Shown here one piece after another: positions 8,238 through 18,405 of a stretch of 64,000 nucleotides of DNA. Position numbers and translations under genes: made by a program. The stretch spans positions 868,001 through 932,000 of the forward strand of contig CAWIPO010000008.1 in assembly GCA_963838095.1 (NCBI GenBank), read 5' to 3'. A model generated the notes under the pieces. It ran no database searches. It was given only the letters and a program-made list of their open reading frames with translations, and was not told where the DNA came from. Position 1 is the first letter of the stretch; each line of letters opens with the position of its first letter. Origin of the DNA: CAWCGU01 sp963838095 (lineage in GTDB: Bacteria > Actinomycetota > Thermoleophilia > Solirubrobacterales > 70-9).

Positions 8238-9026
8238 TTGCCAGCCGAGAACGCAACCGACCCGAGTCCTTCGCGCCGCCGGGGCGCTGTTTCGCTCGTC
8301 GGAGCGATCGTGGCGGCGATGGTCCTGATCGCGGCGCTGCCGGTGACTGCCGGTGCTCGCGACCGCAACAAGGACAGGATCCCCGACCGCTGGGAGCGCC
8401 AGCACGGCCTCTCGCTGAAGGTCAACCAGGCGCGCAGGGACCAGGACCATGACGCGCTTCGCAATCGCGCCGAGTTCCAATCCCGGATGGATCCGCACGA
8501 CCCCGATTCGGATGACGACGGCGTCGACGACGGTGACGAGGGGGCCGGCGTCATCGGCTCGTTCGACGAATCGACCGGCAAGCTGCGGATCGATCTCTTC
8601 AACGGCGACACCGTCATCGGACTGGTGACCGACGAGACCGAGATCGTGTGCGACAACGGCGATGACCACGGCGACGAGGACGGGGACGACGGGAGCGGCG
8701 GCGAAGAGGGCGAGTACGACGACGGCGAAGAGGGTGACTTTGACGACGGTGAGGACGAGGGTGACCTTGACGAGGGCGAGGGCGACTTCGACGAGGGCGA
8801 GGGCATCGAGGACTACATCGAGAATTCGGGCGATCGCAGAAACAGCGATCTCTCGGACGACGAGGGCGATTACGAGGACGAGTGGGACGAGTGGGAGGAC
8901 GAGGTGGACGACGAGTGCAAGTGCTCGACCGATGCGCTCTCCGTCGGCACGGTCGTCCAGGAGGCTGAGCTGGAGGTCGGCTCAGGCGGGGCCGTCTGGG
9001 TGCAGGTCGAGCTTCTGACGCCTTAG
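8238..9026 (+). CDS. Secreted highly acidic protein with calcium-binding-like Asp motif
   Basis: 262 residues from TTG 8238, chosen because GAGGAGGA lies 5-12 bases upstream. Signal peptide at about 14-40 (RRRGAVSLVGAIVAAMVLIAALPVTAG). Next come DRNKDRIPDRWERQHGLSL and DPDSDDDGVDDGDEG, patterns like thrombospondin type-3 / dockerin-like calcium loops (DxDxDGxxD). Residues about 140-225 are an extreme Asp/Glu/Gly run, and the end is a short beta-rich piece with a CKC pair. The function is unknown; extracellular Ca or metal binding is inferred. It is 29 bases downstream of the sigma factor and probably in the same transcript. Confidence 0.7.
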   Translation: MPAENATDPSPSRRRGAVSLVGAIVAAMVLIAALPVTAGARDRNKDRIPDRWERQHGLSLKVNQARRDQDHDALRNRAEFQSRMDPHDPDSDDDGVDDGDEGAGVIGSFDESTGKLRIDLFNGDTVIGLVTDETEIVCDNGDDHGDEDGDDGSGGEEGEYDDGEEGDFDDGEDEGDLDEGEGDFDEGEGIEDYIENSGDRRNSDLSDDEGDYEDEWDEWEDEVDDECKCSTDALSVGTVVQEAELEVGSGGAVWVQVELLTP

Positions 9027-9048
9027 CGCATCCCTTTCGTACCGGCTC

Positions 9049-11661
9049 TCACTTGGCGCTCAGCCAATCGGCGCCCACTCCGACCGAGATCACCAAGGGC
9101 GGGTCGAGGTCGAAGGCGGCGATCATCTCGCGGCGGACAAGCTCCTCCGCCGCGGCAAGTTCGTCCTCAGGCACCTCGAACAGCAGCTCGTCGTGGATCT
9201 GGAGCACGAGCCGCGTCCCCATGCCGGCGTCGCGAAGCGCCGAATTGCAGCCCAGCATCGCCAGCTTGATGATGTCGGCGGCGGTGCCCTGGATCGGCAT
9301 GTTGACGGCTAGTCGCTCGCCGAGGAAGCGGCGCTGGCGGTTCCCGGAGCGCAGCTCGGGGATCATCCGGCGGCGGCCGAGCAGTGTCGAGACGTAGCCA
9401 TCCCGCTCGGCGCCCGCGATCGTTTCCTCGCGATAGCGCTTGATCGCCGGAAAGCGCTCGAAGTAGCGCTCGATGTACGTCCCCGCCTCCTCGCGCGATA
9501 TCTGCAGGCGGTCGGCGAGCCCGAAATCGGTCAGGCCGTAGGCAATCCCGTAGTTGACCATCTTGGCCTTCGAGCGTTCCGAAACCCCGACCTGATCGCG
9601 CTCCATACTGAGCACCTCGGCCGCCGTGGCGGCATGCACGTCCTCCCCACTCGCGAAGATCTCCCGCAGCGCCTCTTCTCCGGCAATTTGCGCGAGCACG
9701 CGCAGCTCCACCTGGTCGTAGTCGGCCGACAGCAGCATCGAGCCGGGCTCGGCGACGAAGCAGGAGCGGATCGGGGCCCCCTCGTCGGAGCGGATCGGGA
9801 TGTTCTGCAGGTTCGGGTTGGTGCTCGAGAGCCGGCCCGTGGTCGTGGCGACCTGGTTGAAGGTGGTGTGGATGCGTGAGCTGTCGGCGTCGATCAGGCT
9901 CGGCAACGCGTCGAGGTACGTGTTCTTCAGCTTGGTCAGCTCGCGCCAGCTCTCGACCTTGGCGACGATCGGGTGCTCGTCGCGGATCTGGGCCATCACC
10001 CGGGCGTCGGTGGAGAACCCGGTTTTGCCGCGCCGCTTCTTCGTCAGACCGAGGTCCTCGAAGAAGACCTGGGAGAGCTGCTGTGGAGAGCCGATCGTGA
10101 ACTCGTGGCCGGCCAGGTCCCAGATCTCGGCTTGCAGCGTCTCGATTCGCTCCCCAAACCCTTCGTTGATCGCCGCCAGGCGCTGCGCGTCGACCCTGAT
10201 CCCGACCCGCTCCATCTCTGCCAGCACCTCGATCAACGGCATCTCGACCTCGTTCAGCAGCCGCTCGAGGCCAAGCTCGGTGATCCGGTCGCGCTGGCGG
10301 GAGGCAAGCTCGAATGCGAGCCGGGCCTCGACCGCGGGATCGCCCGCGGCGTCGCCCTCATCGGCCTCGAGCGAGAGCTGCCCCGGCTCGGCGCTGGAAG
10401 GAGCGGCGGCCAGGCCCGCGTCGGCCGCCAGCTCCTCGAGGTCGTACGTGCGCTTCGCGGGGTCGAGAAGGTAGGCGGCGACCATCGTGTCGTGGGCGAG
10501 CTCGAGCGTCCCGGGGCCGGCGGCCGAGATCAGGCCCTTCCCGCCGCTGCCGCCAAGCGATTTGACGTCGTGGGCGATCAGGGGCCGGCCCTCGAGGTCG
10601 GCGGAGAGGCCCGCGAGATCCGCCGCATCTCCGGTCACCACCCGCTGTCCGTCCGACGCCGCCCAGGCCCCCGCCGCGATCGCGATTGCGATCTCGCCGT
10701 CGGCGAGATCGGCCGGGGTCCCCTCGACCGCGTCGGCGCTGAGCGTCTCCTCGACCGCGCGGCCGGGAATCTGCTCGTCGAAGTCCTCCTCGAGGCGCTC
10801 GAGGATCACGCGAAGCTCGAACTCCCGCGCCTTCTCGCGCAGGCCGCTGCGGTCCTGAGGGCGCCGCATCACCTCGGCGAGGTCGATTCCGGTGGCGACG
10901 TCGTAGATCAGCGTCGCGAGCTGCTTCGAGGCGCGGGCATCGTCGGCATGCTCGGTCAGGTTCTGCTTGCGCTTCGGCCCCGAGACCTCGTCGATGCTGT
11001 CGAGCACCGCCTCGAGTGAGCCGAAGCGCTGCAGCAGCTCCGCCGCGGTCTTGTCCCCGATCCCCGGAACGCCAGGGATGTTGTCCGAGGTATCCCCCTT
11101 GAGGCCGATCAGGTCGGGAACGAGCTCCGGCGTGACGCCGTAGCGCTCGATCACGCCCTCGCGATCGTAGATCTTCGTATCGGTGATCCCGCGGGACGTC
11201 GTCATCACCCGTACCCCGTCGCCGACCACCTGGTAGACGTCGCGATCGCCGGAGACGACCATCACCGGGATGCCCTGCTGCTGCGCCTGGCGAGCGAGGG
11301 TGCCGAGCACGTCGTCGGCCTCGTAGCCGTCGACCTTGATGTTCGAAAAGCCGAATGCCTCGACGAGTGGCGCGAGGTGGGGCCACTGCTCGCGCAGGAG
11401 GTCCGGCCGCGGGCGCCGCCCCTCCTTGTACGGGGTATAGGTGAGCTCGCGGCCCGACAGCCCGGCGTCCCACGCGACGACGACGGCGCCCGGGTGGTGG
11501 TCGGTGAGGATCTTCGCCAGCATCGAGGCGAAGCCGTAGATCGCGTTGGTCGGGCGGCCATCGGCGGTCGCGATGTCCTCGGGCAGCGCGAAGAACGCCC
11601 GGTAGGCGAGGCTGTTGCCGTCGATCAGGAAAAGCTCAGGCGGTTGCTGCGTTTCGGCCAC
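9049..11661 (-). CDS. polA: DNA polymerase I
   Basis: 870 residues. The 5'-3' exonuclease domain is at about 1-300 (FLIDGNSLAYRAFFALP, DGYEADDVLGTLA, GLKGDTSDNIPGVPGIGDKTA). The middle domain (about 320-480) resembles the 3'-5' exonuclease fold but lacks the DxE of Exo I and the YxxxD of Exo III, so proofreading is probably lost, as in Taq and mycobacterial Pol I. The polymerase domain at about 490-870 is intact: motif A DYDQVELRVLAQIA, motif B RSKAKMVNYGIAYGL, motif C QIHDELLFEVP. It fills gaps and removes RNA primers in replication and repair. The NHL-repeat gene lies just upstream on the same strand (9-base gap). Confidence 0.97.
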   Translation of the reverse strand: MAETQQPPELFLIDGNSLAYRAFFALPEDIATADGRPTNAIYGFASMLAKILTDHHPGAVVVAWDAGLSGRELTYTPYKEGRRPRPDLLREQWPHLAPLVEAFGFSNIKVDGYEADDVLGTLARQAQQQGIPVMVVSGDRDVYQVVGDGVRVMTTSRGITDTKIYDREGVIERYGVTPELVPDLIGLKGDTSDNIPGVPGIGDKTAAELLQRFGSLEAVLDSIDEVSGPKRKQNLTEHADDARASKQLATLIYDVATGIDLAEVMRRPQDRSGLREKAREFELRVILERLEEDFDEQIPGRAVEETLSADAVEGTPADLADGEIAIAIAAGAWAASDGQRVVTGDAADLAGLSADLEGRPLIAHDVKSLGGSGGKGLISAAGPGTLELAHDTMVAAYLLDPAKRTYDLEELAADAGLAAAPSSAEPGQLSLEADEGDAAGDPAVEARLAFELASRQRDRITELGLERLLNEVEMPLIEVLAEMERVGIRVDAQRLAAINEGFGERIETLQAEIWDLAGHEFTIGSPQQLSQVFFEDLGLTKKRRGKTGFSTDARVMAQIRDEHPIVAKVESWRELTKLKNTYLDALPSLIDADSSRIHTTFNQVATTTGRLSSTNPNLQNIPIRSDEGAPIRSCFVAEPGSMLLSADYDQVELRVLAQIAGEEALREIFASGEDVHAATAAEVLSMERDQVGVSERSKAKMVNYGIAYGLTDFGLADRLQISREEAGTYIERYFERFPAIKRYREETIAGAERDGYVSTLLGRRRMIPELRSGNRQRRFLGERLAVNMPIQGTAADIIKLAMLGCNSALRDAGMGTRLVLQIHDELLFEVPEDELAAAEELVRREMIAAFDLDPPLVISVGVGADWLSAK

Positions 11662-11670
11662 ACAGCGATC

Positions 11671-14019
11671 CTACGGCCGCTTCAGCTTCACCCTTCGCTT
11701 CGCCTTGTCGCTGCCGGCATCGTTCGTGGCGACACCGCGAACGATCACCGTGCCGCGGGCGCCTCGCTCGAGGGCGGCGGTGATCCTGCGCAGTCCCCGT
11801 TTGCGCTGCTTCAGCTTCAGCTTCACGGTCTTGCTCTCGCCCGCCTCGAGCGTGACGGTGGTCTTTTTCAGCGCCAGCGAGATGCCGCGCCGGCGGCTCC
11901 CCGCCGGTTGATGAGCGCGTCGACCGCCGCTGCCGCCCCCGCGGGCGACGACCTTGCCTGACAGCCGCAGTCTGCACGGCGCCCCGCCGCAGGTGACGAT
12001 CACGCGAAGCCGCCTTGTGTTCTGGCGCTTGTTCCCATACACGCTCAGCTCCGGGGCGAGGAGCGGTACCTCTGCCCGAGCGAATTTCTGCACCCTGCTG
12101 TTGAGGACGTCGAGCACGTAGATGTCGCGATCGCCGTCAACCGCGATCGAGGTCGGCGAAAAGAACTCGCCCGGTCCCTCGCCCGCCGTCCCGTCTCCGC
12201 CGTTCGCCCCCCAGCGGCCGAGGAAGTTGCCGTTCGAGTCGAAGCGCTGAACGCGGTTGTTGTCGCGATCGGCGACATACACGTTCCCGACGCTGTCCAC
12301 GGCGACGTCGGCGGGGCCATTGAACTCCCCGTTCCCGGTTCCGGGGGCGCCCCATGCGGTGAGCAGGTTCCCGTTCGGGTCGAACTTCTGGATCCGGTCG
12401 TTCCCCGTGTCGGCCACATAGACGTTGCCATCGGCGTCGGTCGTGACCCCTTCCGCCCCGCCGAATTGGCCGGGAGCGCCTCCGGCAGCGCCCCACGTGC
12501 CGAGGAAGGCACCGATCGGGGTGAATTTCTGGATCCGGCTGTTGGTCCCGGACTCCAGGGTGTACACGTTCGCTCCCGGTCCGGCGGCGACATCCACGGG
12601 GTCGTCGAACTCGTTGGTGTTGCTTCCGGTCGAGCCCCATGCGCCGAGCGTGGCGCCGGTTTCGTCGAAGCGCTGGATCCGGTCGTTGCCCGGGTCGGCG
12701 ACGTAGACGTCCCCGCCCGCGTCGGTGGCGATGCCTGCCGGGCGGCTGAACTGGCCCGGGGCCGTCCCCTCCGAACCCCAGGCGCCGAGGAAGGCGCCTA
12801 TGGGATCGAATCTCGCCACCCGATTGAGAGCGTCGGTGACATAGACACCGCCGCTGCCCGCGGCGATGCCCACAGGGAGGGCAAGTGTCGACGGGCCCGG
12901 CTGACCGATGCGCGCCTGGAAGACGCCCTGTCCGCTGAAGCGCTGGACTCGAAACAGGGCGGAGTCGGTGACGAGAACGTTTCCCTGGTTCTCCGCCAGG
13001 CCGTCGGCAACCTCAAACTGGCCGTCACCGGAGCCCTGCGCGCCGAACTGGTCCTGGAAGTCGAGTCCGAGGGTCCATCGCTGCACGCGGTGATTTGACT
13101 GGTCGACGATGAATACGCTGTTGTTCGCAGGAGTCGGATCATTCGTCACGTCGATCCCTCGGGGTTCGTTCAACTCCCCGCTTCCCGTGCCCCCAAGTCC
13201 AGCCTTGCAATTGGCGGCGACGGGGCACTGCTCATGCCCGGCAAAGGCGGTAGTGGCGTCCACGTCCTTGCCTCCCATCCCCTGGAACACACCGTCAACG
13301 GTGAAGCGCTGGACCCGCTTGTTTGCGTCCTCGCTGACGAAGATCCCGTAGATGCTGGCGGCTACGTCGGTGGGGAAGCTGAACTCCCCACCCGCTGTGC
13401 CTTGGACCCCGGCCTGACAGCTCGCCGGGACCGTGCAGATGTTGACTCCCGCCCCGCCGACGTCCTTCCCCCACATCCGCTCGAAGGCACCGTCTGCGCT
13501 GAAGCGCTGGATCCGGTGTCCCTCTGCGATGAAGACCTGGCCCGTGGTCGGGTGGACCGCTAAGCCAGAGACGAATTCGAACTGCCCGGCGCCAACTCCG
13601 AAGCTTCCGAACTGGCCGAGGAAATTGCCGCTCGAGTCGAAGTGTTGGATCCTGGCTGTCGCAGTGGCGCCCCGGCCGAAGACATCGGCCACGTAGACCT
13701 CGCCGCTCGCTTCGTTGACGCCGATCGCGCTGGGGAACGTGAACTGGCCGGGGCCCGTGCCGAGTGAGCCCCATCGGAGCACGAAGGTGTCGGCCGCGTC
13801 GTACTTGGTCACGGTGCGGGTAAGGGGATCGAGAACGTATGTGTTGCCGGCGTTGTCGCGATCGACGTCGGTCGGCACCCCGAGCTCGCCCGGCTTGGGT
13901 GCTCCCCACTGGGTGAGGAACTCGAGCTCGGCGTGAGCGGGCGCAGCAAGTGCGAGCGAGAGCAGCGACAACGAGCACTGAAGCAGTGAGACCCTGCCGT
14001 GAAAACCCCGCGCCTTCAC
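11671..14019 (-). CDS. Secreted NHL-repeat beta-propeller protein
   Basis: 782 residues from GTG 14019. I chose this start because it gives a clean signal peptide (SLLQCSLSLLSLALAAPAHA); an upstream ATG at 14079 would overlap the divergent malic-enzyme gene. About nine to ten NHL-type repeats of about 45-60 residues follow, each with a pattern like GPGQF..P.GIAVD..GNVYVADTGN-RIQ.F, probably making one or two propellers. The last 120 residues are a basic, beta-rich domain (LKKTTVTLEAGESKTVKLKL) common on secreted proteins of this lineage. Likely role: extracellular binding or scaffolding; the ligand is unknown. Confidence 0.85.
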   Translation of the reverse strand: MKARGFHGRVSLLQCSLSLLSLALAAPAHAELEFLTQWGAPKPGELGVPTDVDRDNAGNTYVLDPLTRTVTKYDAADTFVLRWGSLGTGPGQFTFPSAIGVNEASGEVYVADVFGRGATATARIQHFDSSGNFLGQFGSFGVGAGQFEFVSGLAVHPTTGQVFIAEGHRIQRFSADGAFERMWGKDVGGAGVNICTVPASCQAGVQGTAGGEFSFPTDVAASIYGIFVSEDANKRVQRFTVDGVFQGMGGKDVDATTAFAGHEQCPVAANCKAGLGGTGSGELNEPRGIDVTNDPTPANNSVFIVDQSNHRVQRWTLGLDFQDQFGAQGSGDGQFEVADGLAENQGNVLVTDSALFRVQRFSGQGVFQARIGQPGPSTLALPVGIAAGSGGVYVTDALNRVARFDPIGAFLGAWGSEGTAPGQFSRPAGIATDAGGDVYVADPGNDRIQRFDETGATLGAWGSTGSNTNEFDDPVDVAAGPGANVYTLESGTNSRIQKFTPIGAFLGTWGAAGGAPGQFGGAEGVTTDADGNVYVADTGNDRIQKFDPNGNLLTAWGAPGTGNGEFNGPADVAVDSVGNVYVADRDNNRVQRFDSNGNFLGRWGANGGDGTAGEGPGEFFSPTSIAVDGDRDIYVLDVLNSRVQKFARAEVPLLAPELSVYGNKRQNTRRLRVIVTCGGAPCRLRLSGKVVARGGGSGGRRAHQPAGSRRRGISLALKKTTVTLEAGESKTVKLKLKQRKRGLRRITAALERGARGTVIVRGVATNDAGSDKAKRRVKLKRP

Positions 14020-14057
14020 GATCCAAAGCGTACCGCTGGCCAGCGGGGCTCGGCTCC

Positions 14058-14063
14058 TATCAT
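14058..14063 (+). promoter_or_regulatory. -10 element (TATCAT) for the malic enzyme gene
   Basis: TATCAT fits the actinobacterial TANNNT -10 consensus and ends 9 bases before the ATG, which would start transcription at or next to the start codon (leaderless message). No convincing -35 is seen. Confidence 0.45.
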
Positions 14064-14072
14064 TCCCGCCCC

Positions 14073-15575
<1,503 letters not shown>

Positions 15576-15580
15576 TTGAC

Positions 15581-15976
15581 CTAAAAGAGATCGTCGGCCG
15601 TGTTGTTGACGTTGTCCACGCGCCAGCCGTCATCGTTGACCATGATGAACTCGTACAGGCCGGCGCTGGTGGTGACCTCGACCGTGGCGGAGTCCTCGTC
15701 CTCGTCCACGGTCTCGACGCTCTCTACGTCGGCGAAGAACTGGCCGGCGCTGGAACCCGTGTCCTCGACGAAGCCCTCACAACCTCCGCCCTCCTCCGAG
15801 CCGACACCGTCCGTGGCGTACGTGCAGGCCTCCCCTGCGTCCCCCGCGGCGTAGGCGGCGGCGTACTTCTCCGCCGCCTCCTGTGGTGTCTCGGCGCCGC
15901 CGCCCCCGCAGCCGGCGAGCGCCCCGATCGACACCGCGACGACGATGGACGCAGTCCGGCGGCTGTCGATGCTCAT
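15581..15976 (-). CDS. Small secreted lipoprotein, unknown function
   Basis: 131 residues from ATG 15976. Signal with lipobox: IVVAVSIGALAGC, then Gly-rich GGGGAETPQEAAEKYAAAYAAG. The mature part looks like the NTF2/DUF4878-type lipoprotein fold (helix, acidic strands, EFIMVNDDGWRVDN). It is convergent with the malic enzyme (5-base gap) and divergent from the SDR gene. It resembles the lipoprotein at 16973-17386 in layout, so the two may be paralogues. Confidence 0.75.
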   Translation of the reverse strand: MSIDSRRTASIVVAVSIGALAGCGGGGAETPQEAAEKYAAAYAAGDAGEACTYATDGVGSEEGGGCEGFVEDTGSSAGQFFADVESVETVDEDEDSATVEVTTSAGLYEFIMVNDDGWRVDNVNNTADDLF

Positions 15977-16044
15977 CACTCCCCCTCCGATCGGTATTGG
16001 AGAGCCAACCCTATCGAGGCCCTCGGCATTCAGCGAGGCCACTG

Positions 16045-16050
16045 TAGGGT
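16045..16050 (+). promoter_or_regulatory. -10 element (TAGGGT) for the TIGR01777 SDR gene
   Basis: TAGGGT matches TANNNT and ends 9 bases before ATG 16060, the same arrangement as at 14058 and 18793, so a leaderless message is likely. Confidence 0.4.
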
Positions 16051-16059
16051 CCGCCTCCG

Positions 16060-16968
16060 ATGAGAGTCCTCGTTACTGGGGCCAGCGGTCTGATCGGTGC
16101 AGCGCTCTGCGACGCACTGCTCGCTCGCGGTGACGAGGTGGTCGGCCTCAGCCGCGATTCGCGGCGGGCTCGGAGGACCAACCCCACCGTCGCTTGGCAC
16201 GCGTGGAACCCGCTCACCGAGCGGCCACCGGGGAAAGCGCTCGAGGGTGTCGACGCAGTCGTCAACCTGATCGGCGAGTCGATCAACCAGCGCTGGACCG
16301 AGGAGGCGAAGCAGCGGATCCGGGCCAGCCGCGTTGACGCCACGCGCAACCTCCTGCAGGGCCTAGCCGCAGCCGACGCGCGCCCCCGAACGCTGATCAG
16401 CCAGTCGGCGGTCGGTTACTACGGCCCTCGAGGAGAAGCGATCATCGATGAGTCCACCTCGCCGGGGGACTCCTTCGACGCCCAACTGTGCGTCGAGTGG
16501 GAAGCGGCCGCGGAGGAGGCGAAGGCGCTCGGGATACGCCTGGTGATCACTCGCATGGCTCCGGTGCTGAGCACGGACGGCGGCCTGCTGAAGGAGCTTC
16601 TGCTGCCGTTTCGCCTCGGCGTCGGCGGCCCGCTTGCGGGCGGCGCCCAGTACATGCCCAGCATCGAGCTCGACGACGCCGTTGCCCTGCTGCTCTGGGC
16701 ACTGGACGAGCCAAGCGTGTCAGGCGCTTTGAACGTCACCGTGCCGGAGCCGGTCACCAACCGCGAATTCTCGAAGGCACTCGGACGCGCGCTTGGGCGC
16801 CCGGCGGTGATGCCGGTGCCGAAGCTCGTCCTCAACGTTCGCCTCGGCGCGGAGCTGGCGCAGGCTGCGCTGGGCAGCCAGCGCATCGTCCCCCGACGCG
16901 CACTCGACCTCGGTTACGAGTTCCGCTACCCGAACGTCGACGCGGCCATCAGAGCCGCGTTGCGCTAG
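16060..16968 (+). CDS. TIGR01777 family NAD(P)-dependent epimerase/SDR (YfcH-like)
   Basis: 302 residues. N-terminal Rossmann motif VTGASGLIGAAL. The family-typical VNLIGESINQRWTEEAKQRI and SQSAVGYYGPRG follow, and a C-terminal DUF1731-like tail (RIVPRRALDLGYEFRYPNVDAAIRAAL). These proteins are extended SDRs of unknown substrate, sometimes tied to cell division or envelope sugars. It stands alone between two lipoprotein genes and is convergent with the next gene (4-base gap). Confidence 0.88.
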   Translation: MRVLVTGASGLIGAALCDALLARGDEVVGLSRDSRRARRTNPTVAWHAWNPLTERPPGKALEGVDAVVNLIGESINQRWTEEAKQRIRASRVDATRNLLQGLAAADARPRTLISQSAVGYYGPRGEAIIDESTSPGDSFDAQLCVEWEAAAEEAKALGIRLVITRMAPVLSTDGGLLKELLLPFRLGVGGPLAGGAQYMPSIELDDAVALLLWALDEPSVSGALNVTVPEPVTNREFSKALGRALGRPAVMPVPKLVLNVRLGAELAQAALGSQRIVPRRALDLGYEFRYPNVDAAIRAALR

Positions 16969-16972
16969 GGGT

Positions 16973-17386
16973 TCACTGCACCGCGGACACCGCGAGGCTC
17001 TCGATCTTCCACGTGTCGCCGTCCTTGACGAGCTGCACCGCCAGCGGCGTCGTCTGCTGGCCGGCGGTCTCGAAGCTGACCTTGACTGTGGCCTCGCTGC
17101 CGGCCTCCACCAGAGTCTCGGTCGTGAGCTCGCTGGGCTCGGTCGCCGTGAGCCCGTTCACCGCCGTGACGCAATCCTCGCCGCTGGCTGGAACTCCGGC
17201 CACGGCGGAACCCTCGAGCGCGGCGTCCGTGAGCAGGCCGCAGGCGCGCTCGCCGTCAGCCTCGCTGATCGCTTGGAAGTAGGACTCGACGGCGGCTTCG
17301 GGCGTCTCGGCGTCGACGTCGTCACCGCCGCAGGCGCCGAATGCGGCGCCGATCGCCATCAGCGCGATCACTGACTTGCTTCTCAC
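16973..17386 (-). CDS. Small lipoprotein, last gene of the DCC/binding-protein operon
   Basis: 137 residues from GTG 17386. Lipobox IGAAFGAC right after a short signal; then an Asp-rich linker and a DUF4878-like core (ETPEAAVESYFQAISEADGERAC ending DGDTWKIESLAV). The GTG overlaps the stop of the upstream binding-protein gene as GTGA, so the two are translationally coupled. Function unknown. Confidence 0.75.
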   Translation of the reverse strand: MRSKSVIALMAIGAAFGACGGDDVDAETPEAAVESYFQAISEADGERACGLLTDAALEGSAVAGVPASGEDCVTAVNGLTATEPSELTTETLVEAGSEATVKVSFETAGQQTTPLAVQLVKDGDTWKIESLAVSAVQ

Positions 17387-18405
17387 GGGGCCTCCAGTGC
17401 CGCCTCGAAATCCGGTCGGCCATTCTCGACGACATACCCGGAAACCGCACTCAGGCTCGTGTTGCCGATCTCGTCGATCGAGTACGTGCCGAGCACGGAG
17501 TCGCGCCCCTCTGTTGCGAAGAAGGCGTCGATCACGGCCTCGCGATCGCTGGGATCGGTGGCACGATCGGTCGAATCCAGCACCACCGCCATCGCCTCAT
17601 AGCCATAGGCGGCATAGCGATCGGGAGGCTGTCCGTACTCGGCTTCGTAGGCGCGGGCGAAATCCTGGCCCTGCTGCGGAAGCTGCTGCGGCGCTTGGGC
17701 GGATGAGGTCACGTACACAGGCTCGTCGACAACCGCCGGCGCTGGGAGGGCCTCGCCGAGCACGCCTCCATCGCCCGTGGGATAGACGCGGCGAACTCCG
17801 AGCTCCTCTGCCCACTCCTCCCCTGCAGCCGCCTGCACCTCGATGTCCGGAATCACGCGCCCAAACGTGCGCCGGCCGCTTTGCTGGTAGAGCGGCCCTG
17901 CGCTGCCCGGCCGGTCCTCAACCAGGTCAACCGCCGTGCTTGCCGGCGAGACCTGCAGGATCCCGGCCTGGTTCGTGATCGGAAGTGAGGTCCGGGTGGC
18001 GCCCGATTCGAGCTCGCCGATGTACGCGATCGTGCTCGCGTCCTCGGTCGCCCGACGGGCGTTCTCGCCGACGACGACCGGGTCCCAGCGCGCGCTTCGC
18101 TCATCCCCCGAGGTGTCATCGAGGTAGACCGCCCGTATCTCCGTCCCGCCCGCCTCACCGCCGGCATCGGCGAGCGCCAGCTTCGCTCCGTTGACGATCG
18201 CTTGGCCGGCGGCTGCGCTCTCGCCTCGCAGGGGAGCGCTGACGTAGATGGTGCGGTAGGCGTCAGCTGTCCCCGAGTCGCCCCCCTCAGATCCACAGGA
18301 AGCACCGAAGGTAAGCATCAGCGCTCCCGCGACAACGATTGACGTTTTTTGGACCCTATGGACTACAAAAAACGTCAACCGCTTGCGTTTCCCCTCAGTG
18401 CTCAC
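17383..18405 (-). CDS. Branched-chain-amino-acid-type ABC substrate-binding lipoprotein, compact
   Basis: 340 residues from GTG 18405, chosen because it overlaps the DCC-protein stop as GTGA. Signal with lipobox FGASC. It resembles Peripla_BP_6 / LivJ proteins: IYVSAPLRGESAAAGQAIVNG, GAKLALADAGGE, VVVGENARRA, FARAYEAEYGQPPDRYAAYG. The central part between GVRRVYPTGDGG and PVYVTSS is about 60-70 residues shorter than in typical family members, so half of one lobe is missing or reduced. No permease or ATPase gene is nearby. It could be a sensor or scavenging lipoprotein rather than a transporter part. The 40-base hairpin at 18339-18378 lies in its first codons. Confidence 0.75.
   Translation of the reverse strand: MSTEGKRKRLTFFVVHRVQKTSIVVAGALMLTFGASCGSEGGDSGTADAYRTIYVSAPLRGESAAAGQAIVNGAKLALADAGGEAGGTEIRAVYLDDTSGDERSARWDPVVVGENARRATEDASTIAYIGELESGATRTSLPITNQAGILQVSPASTAVDLVEDRPGSAGPLYQQSGRRTFGRVIPDIEVQAAAGEEWAEELGVRRVYPTGDGGVLGEALPAPAVVDEPVYVTSSAQAPQQLPQQGQDFARAYEAEYGQPPDRYAAYGYEAMAVVLDSTDRATDPSDREAVIDAFFATEGRDSVLGTYSIDEIGNTSLSAVSGYVVENGRPDFEAALEAP
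18339..18378. promoter_or_regulatory. Perfect 13-bp AT-rich inverted repeat in the first codons of the binding-protein gene
   Basis: ttgacgttttttg (18339-18351) and caaaaaacgtcaa (18366-18378) are exact reverse complements around a 14-base loop. Each arm carries a six-base T or A run, rare in this GC-rich DNA. In either direction it would make a stem with U/A runs, like a bidirectional terminator or attenuator, yet it sits 9-22 codons inside the frame from GTG 18405. Confidence 0.7.
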
